Source: Legionella cincinnatiensis (GTDB taxonomy: Bacteria > Pseudomonadota > Gammaproteobacteria > Legionellales > Legionellaceae). Taken from it: a DNA stretch of 64,000 nt. Under the pieces are notes generated by a model, which saw only the letters and a list, made by a program, of their open reading frames with translations, made no database searches and was not told the origin of the DNA. The stretch is taken from assembly GCF_900452415.1 (NCBI RefSeq), contig NZ_UGNX01000001.1, positions 2,666,001-2,730,000 on the forward strand. The letters run 5' to 3'. Made by a program: the position numbers and the translations under genes. Below are positions 28,717 through 37,576 of the stretch, one piece after another. The stretch's first letter is position 1, and every line of letters begins with the position of its first letter.

Positions 28717-29063
28717 GCCATAGAACGCCAATCGTCTGGAAGGCTTGCTTTTATGGGATGGCCTTGGGCAAGCAGTATCAATAACTCACTGGAGCGTAAT
28801 TGAACAGAGGGACCCAATCCACTAGGCCACCAAGCCAGCTTGCCTCGACTGAACCGTTTCTGGCATAGCCAAAAACCACTCGCATCATACACTAATAGTT
28901 TCACTGAGGTACGCATGCGATTGGTAAAAACAAATACGGTACCGCTGAATGGGTCATCAAGTAGCTTTTGTCGGCATAAGGCTTTTAAGCCATCGATGCC
29001 TTTTCTAAAATCAACGGGTTCAACAGCAAGTAACAACCGATGTTGTGGGGTAATCTGCAGCAT
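28671..29063 (-). CDS. IS66 accessory protein TnpB
   Basis: 130 residues of the IS66 Orf2 family: LAVEPVDFRKGIDGLKALCRQKL, FVFTNRMRTSVKLLVYDASGFWLCQKRF and KLAWWPSGLG are family motifs. Required with TnpC for transposition of IS66-type elements. It begins two bases after the orfA stop. The last dozen or so residues (from about AASDDSNEANVFS) are encoded on the antisense strand of the tnpC 3' end, so the native C-terminus was probably replaced when the element rearranged. Confidence 0.9.
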   Translation of the reverse strand: MLQITPQHRLLLAVEPVDFRKGIDGLKALCRQKLLDDPFSGTVFVFTNRMRTSVKLLVYDASGFWLCQKRFSRGKLAWWPSGLGPSVQLRSSELLILLAQGHPIKASLPDDWRSMAYAASDDSNEANVFS

Positions 29064-29065
29064 CG

Positions 29066-29446
29066 TTACCCCATAAAATCCAGCATGAGTTTTGATATCC
29101 TACTCATCGGTACTGCGTTGATTTTCAGTATACTGCCACAGGGGCGATGAAGTTCAACACTACAAGGCGCATCGCTATTTGATAGAAACTCTGAATCAAG
29201 CCTCGTAGGTTTTCCTTTTACCTCAACAAACTGCGGACTAGTATTCTGGACAGGTACTAATTTTTTCCTGATTTGGATTGGACTAATCCCTAAATGACTG
29301 CCGATTTTCGAAGGAGTATAATCAACCAATAGTCCCTTGACCTGCTCCCATAACTCATCGGGGATTTGCCCGCGTTTTGTTCTTGTGGATCGCCAGTGTC
29401 TAAAGGCTTGTTTGACAGTTTCTAGTTTATTGGTGCCATTTATCAT
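29066..29446 (-). CDS. IS66 orfA/TnpA-like protein, intact right copy
   Basis: 126 residues from ATG 29446 (AGGAGG seven bases upstream; the longer in-frame start lacks an SD). MINGTNKLETVKQAFRHWRS, RGQIPDELWEQVKGLL and YTPSKIGSHLGISPIQI contain a helix-turn-helix-like segment expected of this accessory protein. It is followed two bases later by tnpB. The frameshifted twin is at 25359-25705 in inverted orientation. Confidence 0.85.
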   Translation of the reverse strand: MINGTNKLETVKQAFRHWRSTRTKRGQIPDELWEQVKGLLVDYTPSKIGSHLGISPIQIRKKLVPVQNTSPQFVEVKGKPTRLDSEFLSNSDAPCSVELHRPCGSILKINAVPMSRISKLMLDFMG

Positions 29447-29527
29447 TGAGTCGCCTCCTAAAATCATTGAGGCTATAGGCTAAACAACAACTCTGTCTTT
29501 AGTCACGCTCGCTTGCCGAAAACTCAG

Positions 29528-29535
29528 CAAATATT
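29528..29535. repeat. 8-bp target-site duplication, right copy
   Basis: CAAATATT, identical to 25271-25278. Confidence 0.9.
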
Positions 29536-29678
29536 TTACTCTCGATAATTTCTATGGGGAATTTGCTAAATCATGGCAAGAACGTAACCTGCCTATGGAA
29601 CATCACAGCGATCCAGAGGGTATTGAGGTGTATAAACTTTGGCAAAAAATGAACCTGAACGCCAACCCTAAACGTTGA
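29536..29678 (+). pseudogene. guanine-deaminase-like gene, 3' part
   Basis: Continues the frame of 24936-25278. After joining across the duplication it reads RKYFTLDNFYGEFAKSW, then QERNLPMEHHSDPEG and a C-terminus KMNLNANPKR before TGA at 29676-29678. This is the typical C-terminal segment of bacterial guanine deaminases. No start codon or SD makes it translatable on its own. Confidence 0.9.
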
Positions 29679-29711
29679 ATGGCGAAAAATATGGCGATGC
29701 AATGTCCTTAT

Positions 29712-30389
29712 TTACCAAATGAATGGTATAAGCCGAGTCCGAACTTTTTTTTGATATTTTGCATACCCGGGTAAATCCCGCACAAGTATTTTCTCCTCAT
29801 TCAAGATACGGGCAACTAGAATTGAGAGTAAAACGGGGATCAAAAGCAGTGTCCACCACGATCCGAGCGCAAGCGAGGTGCCTATAAATAGAAATATGGC
29901 ACCCAAATACATCGGGTGACGAATAAATCTGTAGGGGCCGACGGTAATCACTTTTTGTCCTTCCTCAACGCGAATATTGGCGGCAGCATAAGTATTCACT
30001 TTCGAGACGAGATAAAACATATAGAATGAGAAAACAACGAGCATATCGCCTATGATCGAGATGTACCATGGTACTAACGACCAACCGCGGCGCACATCAA
30101 GCGAAGACAGAATAATAAGAGCAATACAGGTGGCAAAGAGAAAAAAGATAATGATTTTCTGAGCTGGTTCCTTTTCATACGATATGCCCGCTTCAGTACG
30201 ACGCTTAAGAAGAGCTGGATCATGTTTTGCCAAGTACATGCTGTATGCTGCAGATGCAATAATAAACACTATCACATAAACCCAACCTTGCCAGTATCTT
30301 AGGGTGCCTGCAGGAATAAAAAGGAGAGACAATAAAATAATCGTCCCCAACACTGAAGATCTAATGAGCTGTTTATAGAGCAAGTCCAT
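29712..30389 (-). CDS. isoprenylcysteine carboxyl methyltransferase (ICMT) family membrane protein
   Basis: 225 residues from ATG 30389 (GGA five bases upstream; TTG 30398 is an alternative). Five or six hydrophobic helices fill the chain (about 10-30, 36-55, 80-98, 108-130, 165-195). The C-terminal ICMT/PEMT SAM-binding motif is visible: YAAANIRVEEGQ, GPYRFIRHPMYLGAI and NEEKILVRDLPGYAKY. Bacterial members methylate unknown, probably lipid-like, substrates at the inner membrane; despite the name there is no evidence for action on prenylated proteins. It begins just after the disrupted deaminase and converges on it. Confidence 0.85.
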   Translation of the reverse strand: MDLLYKQLIRSSVLGTIILLSLLFIPAGTLRYWQGWVYVIVFIIASAAYSMYLAKHDPALLKRRTEAGISYEKEPAQKIIIFFLFATCIALIILSSLDVRRGWSLVPWYISIIGDMLVVFSFYMFYLVSKVNTYAAANIRVEEGQKVITVGPYRFIRHPMYLGAIFLFIGTSLALGSWWTLLLIPVLLSILVARILNEEKILVRDLPGYAKYQKKVRTRLIPFIW

Positions 30390-30641
30390 ATTATCCAACT
30401 ATTCTTTTTACTTTTTTCTTCAAAACACATCTCCATGCTCTTTCAAGCATCGAAACTGCTTCGGGTATTAACTTCAACGATCTAATTATAGAACGAATTA
30501 AAAACACTTTTTAGTCTAAATCTCGTGAAGTTCTCTCAAGCCTTGAGCGTGACATATAAACAGTAGGAACCAATGGAAGCGAATAAAAATAAATCATTAT
30601 TGCATTCGAGATGATGGTGTTTGGACTTATTGAAAATTACA

Positions 30642-31070
30642 TTAAAATATTATGATTTCTTTAGTAGATTGATATTTAGCTTCTTTCAAAAGCCCATAAG
30701 ATGCGTTTATCGATAAAAAATCTTTTATAGTATTGATAATTCTATCGATAAATGATCGAATTAACCCGTCATGAACCATATGTTGTTTTATGCCCTCTGA
30801 ATTTCTATATTGTTTTATTTGCTCTTGAAAAGTGATAATTACTATTTTTGCTCCCTCATCGCCATTCAAATTATTTTGTCTGGCATTTTTCATAATTTGA
30901 ATAAGCATTTCAGGAAGGTAATTAATAATTTCTTTTCTTTTTTGTAAATTGGTTAATGTATTATTGTCAGGATAGAGCCATTTCGTCCATATATGTTTTA
31001 ATTCTTTATGAATCTTATCTTGTTCCTTGATTAAATCATCAAATATCTCATTTAATAATTTTTTGCTCAT
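30642..31070 (-). CDS. hypothetical helical protein
   Basis: 142 residues from ATG 31070 (MSKKLLNEIF), with only a weak AAGTG as SD; a start at 31091 is possible. Not recognised. Sequence is charged and helical (EQDKIHKELKHIWTKWL, IVIITFQEQIKQYRN, RSFIDRIINTIKDFL), with no signal peptide or membrane helix. AT-rich and located in the accessory island next to a multi-pass protein gene, which makes an effector or immunity-like role possible but unsupported. Confidence 0.6.
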   Translation of the reverse strand: MSKKLLNEIFDDLIKEQDKIHKELKHIWTKWLYPDNNTLTNLQKRKEIINYLPEMLIQIMKNARQNNLNGDEGAKIVIITFQEQIKQYRNSEGIKQHMVHDGLIRSFIDRIINTIKDFLSINASYGLLKEAKYQSTKEIIIF

Positions 31071-31206
31071 GATATACGCACTTATAATCAACTATTATGC
31101 TACTAATTTAACCAAATGAGTAAATTAAGTCCAATTGATTATATTCGTATGTTATATAATTTTTTTAAATATCAGCTAATCACTAAATAATCATTTATAA
31201 ATATTC

Positions 31207-32295
31207 CTATGAACAAGAAATCATTCCTAGTGATGTCCTAATTCCGTCGTTTTGATACTTATTCTGAAGCACAAGTACTGCATCAAATAATTGCTCCACC
31301 TCCCCTTTTTCTGCCCAAAAGCTTTGAAAAGCTAAAGGATGCATTGCAATTATATTCTTTTTAGAAATTTCAACAGGATTCTCTATTACATTTAATAGCG
31401 TTTTTAAAAGGACAACTTTATCCTTAGATTTTTCATTTTGCACACTGACATTTTTTTCAAATGTATCTAATTTATGCTGAATCAGTGCTGATAAATAATT
31501 TTTAGCTTCATTCACCTCCATCTTTCTAATCACAGCACTGTAATCACAACGGGTAAACATTCTATGATGTGGAGGTTCTTTTTCAACATTCGTGATGTTT
31601 GCATGCATTTTACTCTGTTTTTGATTCACCGTAGCATCTTGTTCTAAATCTGGTTCATTTATATAAAACCATTCTTTTATTCTTTGTTTTTTATTCTGAG
31701 GCATCACTTGCCATAAGATATCCAAAGCAGTTAGGGCTACTGCTGTTATTGCAAAAGCTGAACCAGCGGCAGGAGCAATGGTAGGGAAAAGCATCACAAA
31801 AATAACTGCTCCTAAAACAGTCGTTAATAGACTCAGAACAAATGCATTATTTAAAGTAGCCTGAATGTAATGGGCGTGTTGGATGCTTCCTTTAGGTGAC
31901 TCAGAAGCTCTATATAAATTTACTCCTAACATCCCTAATTGACTGGCTAAACCGACAATTAAACTGCTAAAAAAAAACCAGGGACCTGCTGCAAAAGTAA
32001 AACTTAGAATTTCAGATAAGGCCGCCCCATAAAGCGAAATACTTGCTAAAGCAGCACAAATCATCGAAGTAATAAAAAAAAACCATCGATCAAAATTTTT
32101 ATTATTAGCTTTTGCAAGCTGATATCCATTGGCTATGGCATTTAGCGTTAATAAGAAGCCTATAAAAGGCAACATGATATAAAATAAAGGGGATGTACGA
32201 AAAGTTGCTGATAATCTTGCATCTGCCATAGTGGCAAATAAAGCCATCTCTTGTGTTTCTCGAATGTACGTAATTGCTTTTTGGAAGTAAGTCAC
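31207..32295 (-). CDS. multi-pass membrane protein, candidate effector
   Basis: 362 residues; GTG start at 32295 with a strong AGGAGG eight bases upstream. The N-terminal half has about six hydrophobic segments (35-58, 70-92, 98-122, 148-172, 174-192 and a shorter one near 105), in hairpin-like pairs. The C-terminal 160 residues are soluble, charged and helical, ending in GMISCS. There is no signal peptide. Paired hydrophobic helices followed by a cytosolic tail are common in Legionella effectors that insert in host membranes. No family recognised. Confidence 0.65.
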   Translation of the reverse strand: MTYFQKAITYIRETQEMALFATMADARLSATFRTSPLFYIMLPFIGFLLTLNAIANGYQLAKANNKNFDRWFFFITSMICAALASISLYGAALSEILSFTFAAGPWFFFSSLIVGLASQLGMLGVNLYRASESPKGSIQHAHYIQATLNNAFVLSLLTTVLGAVIFVMLFPTIAPAAGSAFAITAVALTALDILWQVMPQNKKQRIKEWFYINEPDLEQDATVNQKQSKMHANITNVEKEPPHHRMFTRCDYSAVIRKMEVNEAKNYLSALIQHKLDTFEKNVSVQNEKSKDKVVLLKTLLNVIENPVEISKKNIIAMHPLAFQSFWAEKGEVEQLFDAVLVLQNKYQNDGIRTSLGMISCS

Positions 32296-32446
32296 AAATA
32301 AATCCTCCTGATAATTTTATTATTAGTCCTTTAAAATTAAACCACGTGGCTTTATTACTCTATTATTTTCGCCCAAGGAGCTTGTGTAGAAAAAATCGTG
32401 TTGGTGTTGATCCTTCAATGGCACTACTCAAACCTCTTCAATCGAC

Positions 32447-32472
32447 GTCCCGCGGCTTGTCCGCGGGATCCA
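32447..32472. repeat. GC-rich REP-like hairpin
   Basis: TCCCGCGG-CTTGT-CCGCGGGA is a perfect 8-bp stem in the AT-rich 250-bp gap between the multi-pass gene and lysS. Related hairpins are at 13322 and about 20090-20160. Confidence 0.65.
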
Positions 32473-32545
32473 ATGATAGGAGCGTAGGAATAAAGATTGA
32501 TTCCTTAAATCAGCTCCTCAGCCAGAACTCAAAAAGTTTAATAAG

Positions 32546-34039
32546 TCATTGTCGCAAATGAGGAAACAGAATTACATCCCTAATTGATTGTGAATTGGTA
32601 AATAACATCACTAATCGATCAATGCCTATCCCCTCTCCTGCAGTAGGAGGCAATCCATATTCTAAGGCCTCGATATAATCACTATCAAAATGCATCGCCT
32701 CCATATCTCCCGCATCCTTTTCTGCAACTTGCTTACGAAAACGTTCGGCCTGATCCTCTGCATCATTTAACTCAGAAAAACCATTAGCAATTTCACGACC
32801 CGCAATAAAAAATTCGAAACGATCGGTCAATTCCGGATCCTGATCACTGCGGCGCGCCAATGGTGATATTTCTGTAGGATAACCTGTTATAAACGTAGGC
32901 TGAAATAACTGGTGTTCAACGGTTTCTTCAAACAAAATAATTTGCAATTTCCCTATCCCATCAGTTTCCTTAAAGGGTAATTTTTTTGCTTCCAATAAAG
33001 CCCGACAAGCAACTACACTTTCTAACTGCTTCACGTTAATTTCGGGATGGTAATGTAAAATGGCCTCTTTTACAGTCATTCGTGCAAATGGCTTATCAAA
33101 ATCGAGAACTTGACCTTGATATTCTACTTGACGTCTTTCTAATACAGAATCACAAAGATAACGTACCATTTCTTCGGTAAAATTCATCAAATCCTTATAG
33201 TCTGCATAAGCTTGATAAAACTCAACCATTGTGAACTCAGGATTATGGCGTGTTGAAATACCTTCATTACGGAAATTACGATTTATTTCATAAACACGCT
33301 CAAAACCACCTACCACCAGGCGCTTTAAATAAAGCTCAGGAGCAATACGCAAGTACATGGTCATATCTAAGGTATGATGATGAGTGACAAAAGGACGCGC
33401 TAAAGCGCCGCCAGGAATAGGATGCATCATTGGAGTTTCAACTTCCAAGAAAAAATTCTTGTCCATAAATTGTCTAAGGGCTTGAATTAATCGTGATCTT
33501 ATTAAGAAAGTTAAGCGACTTTCATCATTAGCAATTAAATCCACATAACGTTTGCGATATCTCATTTCTTGATCAGCTAAGCCATGAAACTTATCCGGTA
33601 AAGGTCGCAATGACTTAGTTAATAGTTCAATCCCCTCTGCATTTACAGTAAGCTCACCGGTATTTGTTTTAAACAATTCGCCGTTGACACCAACGATATC
33701 TCCCAAATCCCAATGTTTAAACTGTTCATAGTGTTCTGGAAGATCATTAGCACGAATATATACTTGGATGCGTCCAGAAAAATCTTGAATATGAAAGAAG
33801 CTGGCCTTACCCATAATACGTCTTAATACGATACGACCTGCTACAGTAACTTTAATACGTTTCTCTGCTAAAGTTTCTTTGTCGAATGAGTCATACTCGT
33901 TAATAAGCTCTTGAGCTAAATTTTCACGACGAAATTGATTTGGAAAATTAAAACCTTGTGTTCTTAATTCCGCTAATTTTTGCTTACGAATGTGATAAAC
34001 TTCACTTTCATCTAAATGTTCTACTTGTTCTTCAGTCAT
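32546..34039 (-). CDS. lysS: lysine--tRNA ligase, class II
   Basis: 497 residues. The N-terminal OB anticodon-binding domain (about 60-150, [18 protein letters not shown]) is followed by the class II catalytic core: motif 1 around [21 protein letters not shown], motif 2 [24 protein letters not shown] and motif 3 [16 protein letters not shown]. It charges tRNA-Lys. The start codon overlaps the end of prfB by eight bases, the usual prfB-lysS pairing, so the two form an operon. Confidence 0.97.
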   Translation of the reverse strand: MTEEQVEHLDESEVYHIRKQKLAELRTQGFNFPNQFRRENLAQELINEYDSFDKETLAEKRIKVTVAGRIVLRRIMGKASFFHIQDFSGRIQVYIRANDLPEHYEQFKHWDLGDIVGVNGELFKTNTGELTVNAEGIELLTKSLRPLPDKFHGLADQEMRYRKRYVDLIANDESRLTFLIRSRLIQALRQFMDKNFFLEVETPMMHPIPGGALARPFVTHHHTLDMTMYLRIAPELYLKRLVVGGFERVYEINRNFRNEGISTRHNPEFTMVEFYQAYADYKDLMNFTEEMVRYLCDSVLERRQVEYQGQVLDFDKPFARMTVKEAILHYHPEINVKQLESVVACRALLEAKKLPFKETDGIGKLQIILFEETVEHQLFQPTFITGYPTEISPLARRSDQDPELTDRFEFFIAGREIANGFSELNDAEDQAERFRKQVAEKDAGDMEAMHFDSDYIEALEYGLPPTAGEGIGIDRLVMLFTNSQSIRDVILFPHLRQ

Positions 34040-35142
34040 ACTGCCCTACTCCTGCCTTTAAACTGGCTTCAATAAATTGATCTAATGCACCATCCAAAAC
34101 AGCCTGGGTATTACTTGTTTCAACTCCGGTACGCAGATCTTTAATACGAGACTGATCCAAAACATAAGATCGAATCTGAGATCCCCACCCTATATCAGAT
34201 TTACTAGCTTCCAACATTTGCTGCTCTGCATTTTTCTTTTGCATTTCCAATTCATACAACTTGGCACGCAATTGCTTCATGGCCTGATCTTTATTGCGAT
34301 GCTGGCTTCGATCAGTCTGACATTGAACCACAATGCCACTTGGTGCATGCGTTATTCTTACTGCAGAATCAGTTCGGTTAACATGCTGCCCCCCTGCCCC
34401 AGAAGCCCGATATGTATCAATACGTAAATCAGCTGGATTAATTTCTATATCAATATCATCATCTATTTCAGGTGAAACAAAAACCGCAGCAAAAGAAGTA
34501 TGACGTCTATTTCCTGAATCAAAAGGCGATTTTCGTACTAAACGATGCACCCCTGTTTCAGTACGCAACCACCCAAACGCATACTCACCCTGAAAATAAA
34601 TAGTAGCACTTTTAATGCCAGCAACATCTCCAGGCGAACATTCTATTAGTTCCGTAGTAAATCCATGTTGCTCACCCCAACGCAAATACATACGCAATAA
34701 CATTTCAGCCCAATCTTGTGCCTCAGTACCCCCAGATCCTGATTGAATGTCTAAATAAGCATTGGAGTCATCCATTTTCCCTGAAAACATACGCCGAAAC
34801 TCTAAATCAGCCACTTTTTTTTCTATAATCTGTAACTCTTCACTAATTTCATTGATCGCTTGCTCATCACTTTCTTCACGCGCCATTTCAAACAACTCGT
34901 TTAAATCAGTAATGGATTGGCCTAGTTGAGTGAGGCTAGAAACAAGAGCTTCGAGCTGAGTTTGCTCACGCCCTAATGCTTGAGCCACTTCGGGATTATT
35001 CCAAATCGTAGATGATTCTAACTCACGAACGACTTCTTCCAAACGCTCACGTTTAGTATCAAAGTCAAAGATACCCCCTAAGCGCTACTACTCGCTTATC
35101 TAGATCCACCAGATTAAGACTAATTTGGTTTACTTCTAACAT
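34032..35142 (-). CDS. prfB: peptide chain release factor 2, programmed +1 frameshift
   Basis: Two frames must be joined. Translation starts at ATG 35142 ([20 protein letters not shown]) and reaches codon 26, an in-frame TGA at 35067-35065, in the context CTT TGA C. An internal SD, AGGGGG (35079-35074), lies three bases before that CTT. A +1 slip gives a 369-residue RF2. GGQ peptidyl-hydrolysis motif [18 protein letters not shown] and the stop-codon-reading [13 protein letters not shown] region are intact. RF2 ends translation at UGA and UAA; frameshift efficiency falls as RF2 rises, giving autoregulation. Overlaps lysS by eight bases. Confidence 0.97.
35065..35079 (-). promoter_or_regulatory. 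prfB recoding site
   Basis: On the minus strand AGGGGGTATCTTTGAC: SD-like AGGGGG, TAT spacer, slippery CTT and the TGA stop followed by C. This is the canonical RF2 frameshift cassette. Confidence 0.97.
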
Positions 35143-35364
35143 AAATATCTCTTAAAAAATAATAATTAGGTTAATACCCGTAGTGTAGCTAATGTCATGA
35201 CATCAAACTTAGAAACTCAGTTCATTACATACACTCTACGATTTCATATGAGTATAACCAAAGGTAAACTTACGATTTTACCGTGAAAACAGGCAAAAAA
35301 ACAGCTATGTTGTTTTCTCTAGAATTAAACTTAAAACAAAACTAGCTCATAAGAAACTTTTACC

Positions 35365-36681
35365 TTATTGCCACAAACAATACTTTGGATGCCTTAATTC
35401 ATTTACTTCTTCAGTTTCAGGATTTCTCGTTTGTCCATGAGAAAAAAAGCCAACCATACTGCTAATTACATGTGCTGGTACTCTTTTTTTTCTTTCTTCT
35501 ACTACTGCTAAGGCATCTTCAGTTAAAGTGTTGCAAGAAGCAGTATAGAAATTTTTAATCAAATTATGCTGAGATACTTTGATGAGTTGTAGCAAAGATG
35601 ATTGATTCATTTCTGTAATGGCATCATTAATAATCTTTTTTAATAAGTCACTAGTACGCGCATATTTTGTCATGAGCCGCTGAATTTCACTTTGAGATTT
35701 TCCCTGTACTTCTGCTGTCATCGGGTACTCTATAAATTCATCATTTTTCTGTAACATCAACATAGCAATTGTTGGTAATAATTCTGTCTCAAGAACATTA
35801 TTAGGAGAGAGCTCCTTTGTAATCGGATCAACATGCCGATCAAAACGCTCAAAACCTTCTTCCGCTAATTGATCACATAATTTCAGCAGCTTTAAATTAG
35901 TAATGGCCATGTTGATTGCATCTTGATGCTCTTCTTCCGTGTACTTTTGCGCTTCGACCGCCAGCTCATGATCCGCTTCTATATCTTGCGCTTTTTCATA
36001 AAAAATAGAGTTTTCGTGGTGACGCTCAGAGGTATGAGCTAGCGTCATCGTTATCCCTATATAAGGAGAAAGATTAGTATCGACTTTATGAGGAATTTCA
36101 ATGGGATAATGTACTAAATCACCTTGTTGATACAACTCATCGCTGATTTCTTTTATATGTGTTTTTCCTTCTAATACAGCCTGCCTAAAAAATTTCTCTC
36201 CAGATACGCCATCCTTGCTGGTAGGAACTAAATTAAAACAATTAAATAAAGGGCCGTCTTCAGTTTTAACATACTGATGATTTCTAAAACCACCCATCAA
36301 AAATCGAGAGGCAAGTTGCCAACTATGTTCATGAATATGATTCTCATCATCCCTTATTTTTCGATTCAAATTACTAATTACATAACCAGGTTCATCACTT
36401 TGAACAACCATATTATATATATGCAATCTTAAAACCCATTCATGAGGTGCAACTCCTTTCATGAGGATTAACTTATCAAATAAATCACTTCTTCTCGATA
36501 AAGAAATAGATAATTTGATTAATTCTGGGTTATCTTTGATTTCTTCTAATAAATGGATAACATCATCAAGAGTAAGGTCTTTAATATCTTCAGCCAACGC
36601 ATTAGACGAAAAGTCATTCAAGTAATATAACCGATAGCGCTGTGTTATTTGGGCGTGTATTTCTTTATAATTTTTAGGCAT
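35365..36681 (-). CDS. uncharacterised protein with cupin-like motif, candidate effector
   Basis: 438 residues from ATG 36681 (AAGG eight bases upstream; GTG 36690 and ATG 36687 are nearer to the SD). An N-terminal helical part (1-110) is followed by a metal-binding-looking section: NHIHEHSWQLASRFLMGGF (His-x-His), then GDLVHYPIEIPHKVDT. These fit the two conserved motifs of a cupin. The C-terminal half is helical. There is no signal peptide or membrane segment. The last residues are KYCLWQ, so a CaaX-like CLWQ end exists, although Trp is unfavourable for prenyltransferases. Not recognised as a specific family. Confidence 0.7.
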   Translation of the reverse strand: MPKNYKEIHAQITQRYRLYYLNDFSSNALAEDIKDLTLDDVIHLLEEIKDNPELIKLSISLSRRSDLFDKLILMKGVAPHEWVLRLHIYNMVVQSDEPGYVISNLNRKIRDDENHIHEHSWQLASRFLMGGFRNHQYVKTEDGPLFNCFNLVPTSKDGVSGEKFFRQAVLEGKTHIKEISDELYQQGDLVHYPIEIPHKVDTNLSPYIGITMTLAHTSERHHENSIFYEKAQDIEADHELAVEAQKYTEEEHQDAINMAITNLKLLKLCDQLAEEGFERFDRHVDPITKELSPNNVLETELLPTIAMLMLQKNDEFIEYPMTAEVQGKSQSEIQRLMTKYARTSDLLKKIINDAITEMNQSSLLQLIKVSQHNLIKNFYTASCNTLTEDALAVVEERKKRVPAHVISSMVGFFSHGQTRNPETEEVNELRHPKYCLWQ

Positions 36682-36849
36682 CAACATCACCTTCTATTAT
36701 TGTATAAACTCAGTTTTAATCTAAAACCATTTACAAAGTGCTAATTATATAGGCTTATTGAAAAAAATTGAATCCAAAAATAAAGGTGACTTACAAATCA
36801 TGTGTATTAATTGAATTAAAAATTCACAGCGAAGATCTGTCTTTTTTAT

Positions 36850-37566
36850 TTATTCCGGTAAACGTGATTTAATGCGGTGTGTTGCTTGGCTAAGAATTTG
36901 TGAAACACGAGATTCACTAACCCCTATGACCTCGCCAATTTCTTTTAAGTTTAAATCATGTTCATAATATAAAGATAAAACCATTCTCTCTTTATGGGGT
37001 AATCCGCGTATCACTTCTGATAAACGCCTCATTAAATCATTATGAAACACATTGACATGAGGCTCAGTAGAAGCACATTCATTATCCATTTGCAGTGCAT
37101 CATCAGTAACGCCTAAATCATCAAAACCATATAAATGACTACTGACGGAATCTTGCAGCATTTCATGATATTCTGTAAGCGATACACCAAGCTCAGTAGC
37201 AATCTCTGAATCCTTAGCCTCTCTTCCCAACCTATGCTCCACATATTTAACTGCTTCAGAAATCAGCCGTGAATTTCGATGTACTGAACGTGGCACCCAA
37301 TCATTACGTCTTACCTCATCAAGCATATAGCCTCTTATACGAATTCCTGCATAAGTTTCAAATGAAGCACCCTTTGAGGAATCGTAATGCCTTGCTGCCT
37401 CCAATAAGCCGAGCATCCCAGCTTGGATTAAATCATCGAGTTGTATCCCTTGAGGCAAACGCCCTAATAAATGGTGAGCAATGCGCTTAACCAACAAGGC
37501 ATGATTTTTTACCAGCGTTTCTTGGATTTGCTGGTTGACTTTGCTATAAGCAGCCAAAGCATCCAC
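36850..37566 (-). CDS. fliA: RNA polymerase sigma factor FliA (sigma-28)
   Basis: 238 residues when started at GTG 37566, preceded by AAGGAG at six bases; the longer in-frame GTG at 37587 would use codons that contain this SD. Sigma region 2 (DDLIQAGMLGLLEAARHYD, FETYAGIRIRGYMLDEVR), region 3 (WVPRSVHRNSR) and region 4 (LKEIGEVIGVSESRVSQILSQ) are present. In motile Legionella FliA drives flagellin and some virulence-related genes. Here it follows fleN by ten bases and no motA, motB or other flagellar gene is next to it. Confidence 0.95.
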   Translation of the reverse strand: MDALAAYSKVNQQIQETLVKNHALLVKRIAHHLLGRLPQGIQLDDLIQAGMLGLLEAARHYDSSKGASFETYAGIRIRGYMLDEVRRNDWVPRSVHRNSRLISEAVKYVEHRLGREAKDSEIATELGVSLTEYHEMLQDSVSSHLYGFDDLGVTDDALQMDNECASTEPHVNVFHNDLMRRLSEVIRGLPHKERMVLSLYYEHDLNLKEIGEVIGVSESRVSQILSQATHRIKSRLPE

Positions 37567-37576
37567 GATAATCTCC

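Larger units (their letters stand above)
25279..29527. mobile_element. 4249-bp rearranged IS66-family element with passenger gene
   Basis: Ends are CTGAGTTTTCGGCAA and its exact inverse TTGCCGAAAACTCAG, flanked by CAAATATT on both sides. About 425 bp at the left (25279-25705) is an inverted copy of the right end (29102-29527), including the orfA gene. Gene order is orfA' (+, frameshifted), HAD-like gene (-), tnpC transposase (+), tnpB (-), tnpA-like orf (-). Ordinary IS66 elements are about 2.5 kb with all three genes in one direction, so this looks like two inverted IS66 copies fused or recombined around a cargo gene. It has interrupted a deaminase gene. Confidence 0.88.

Noticed and set aside
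29712-30389. Direct functional link between the ICMT-family enzyme and host-style CaaX processing
   Set aside because: Bacterial ICMT-family proteins are widespread without CaaX substrates; only proximity supports the link, so it is kept as a low-interest hypothesis rather than a functional call.
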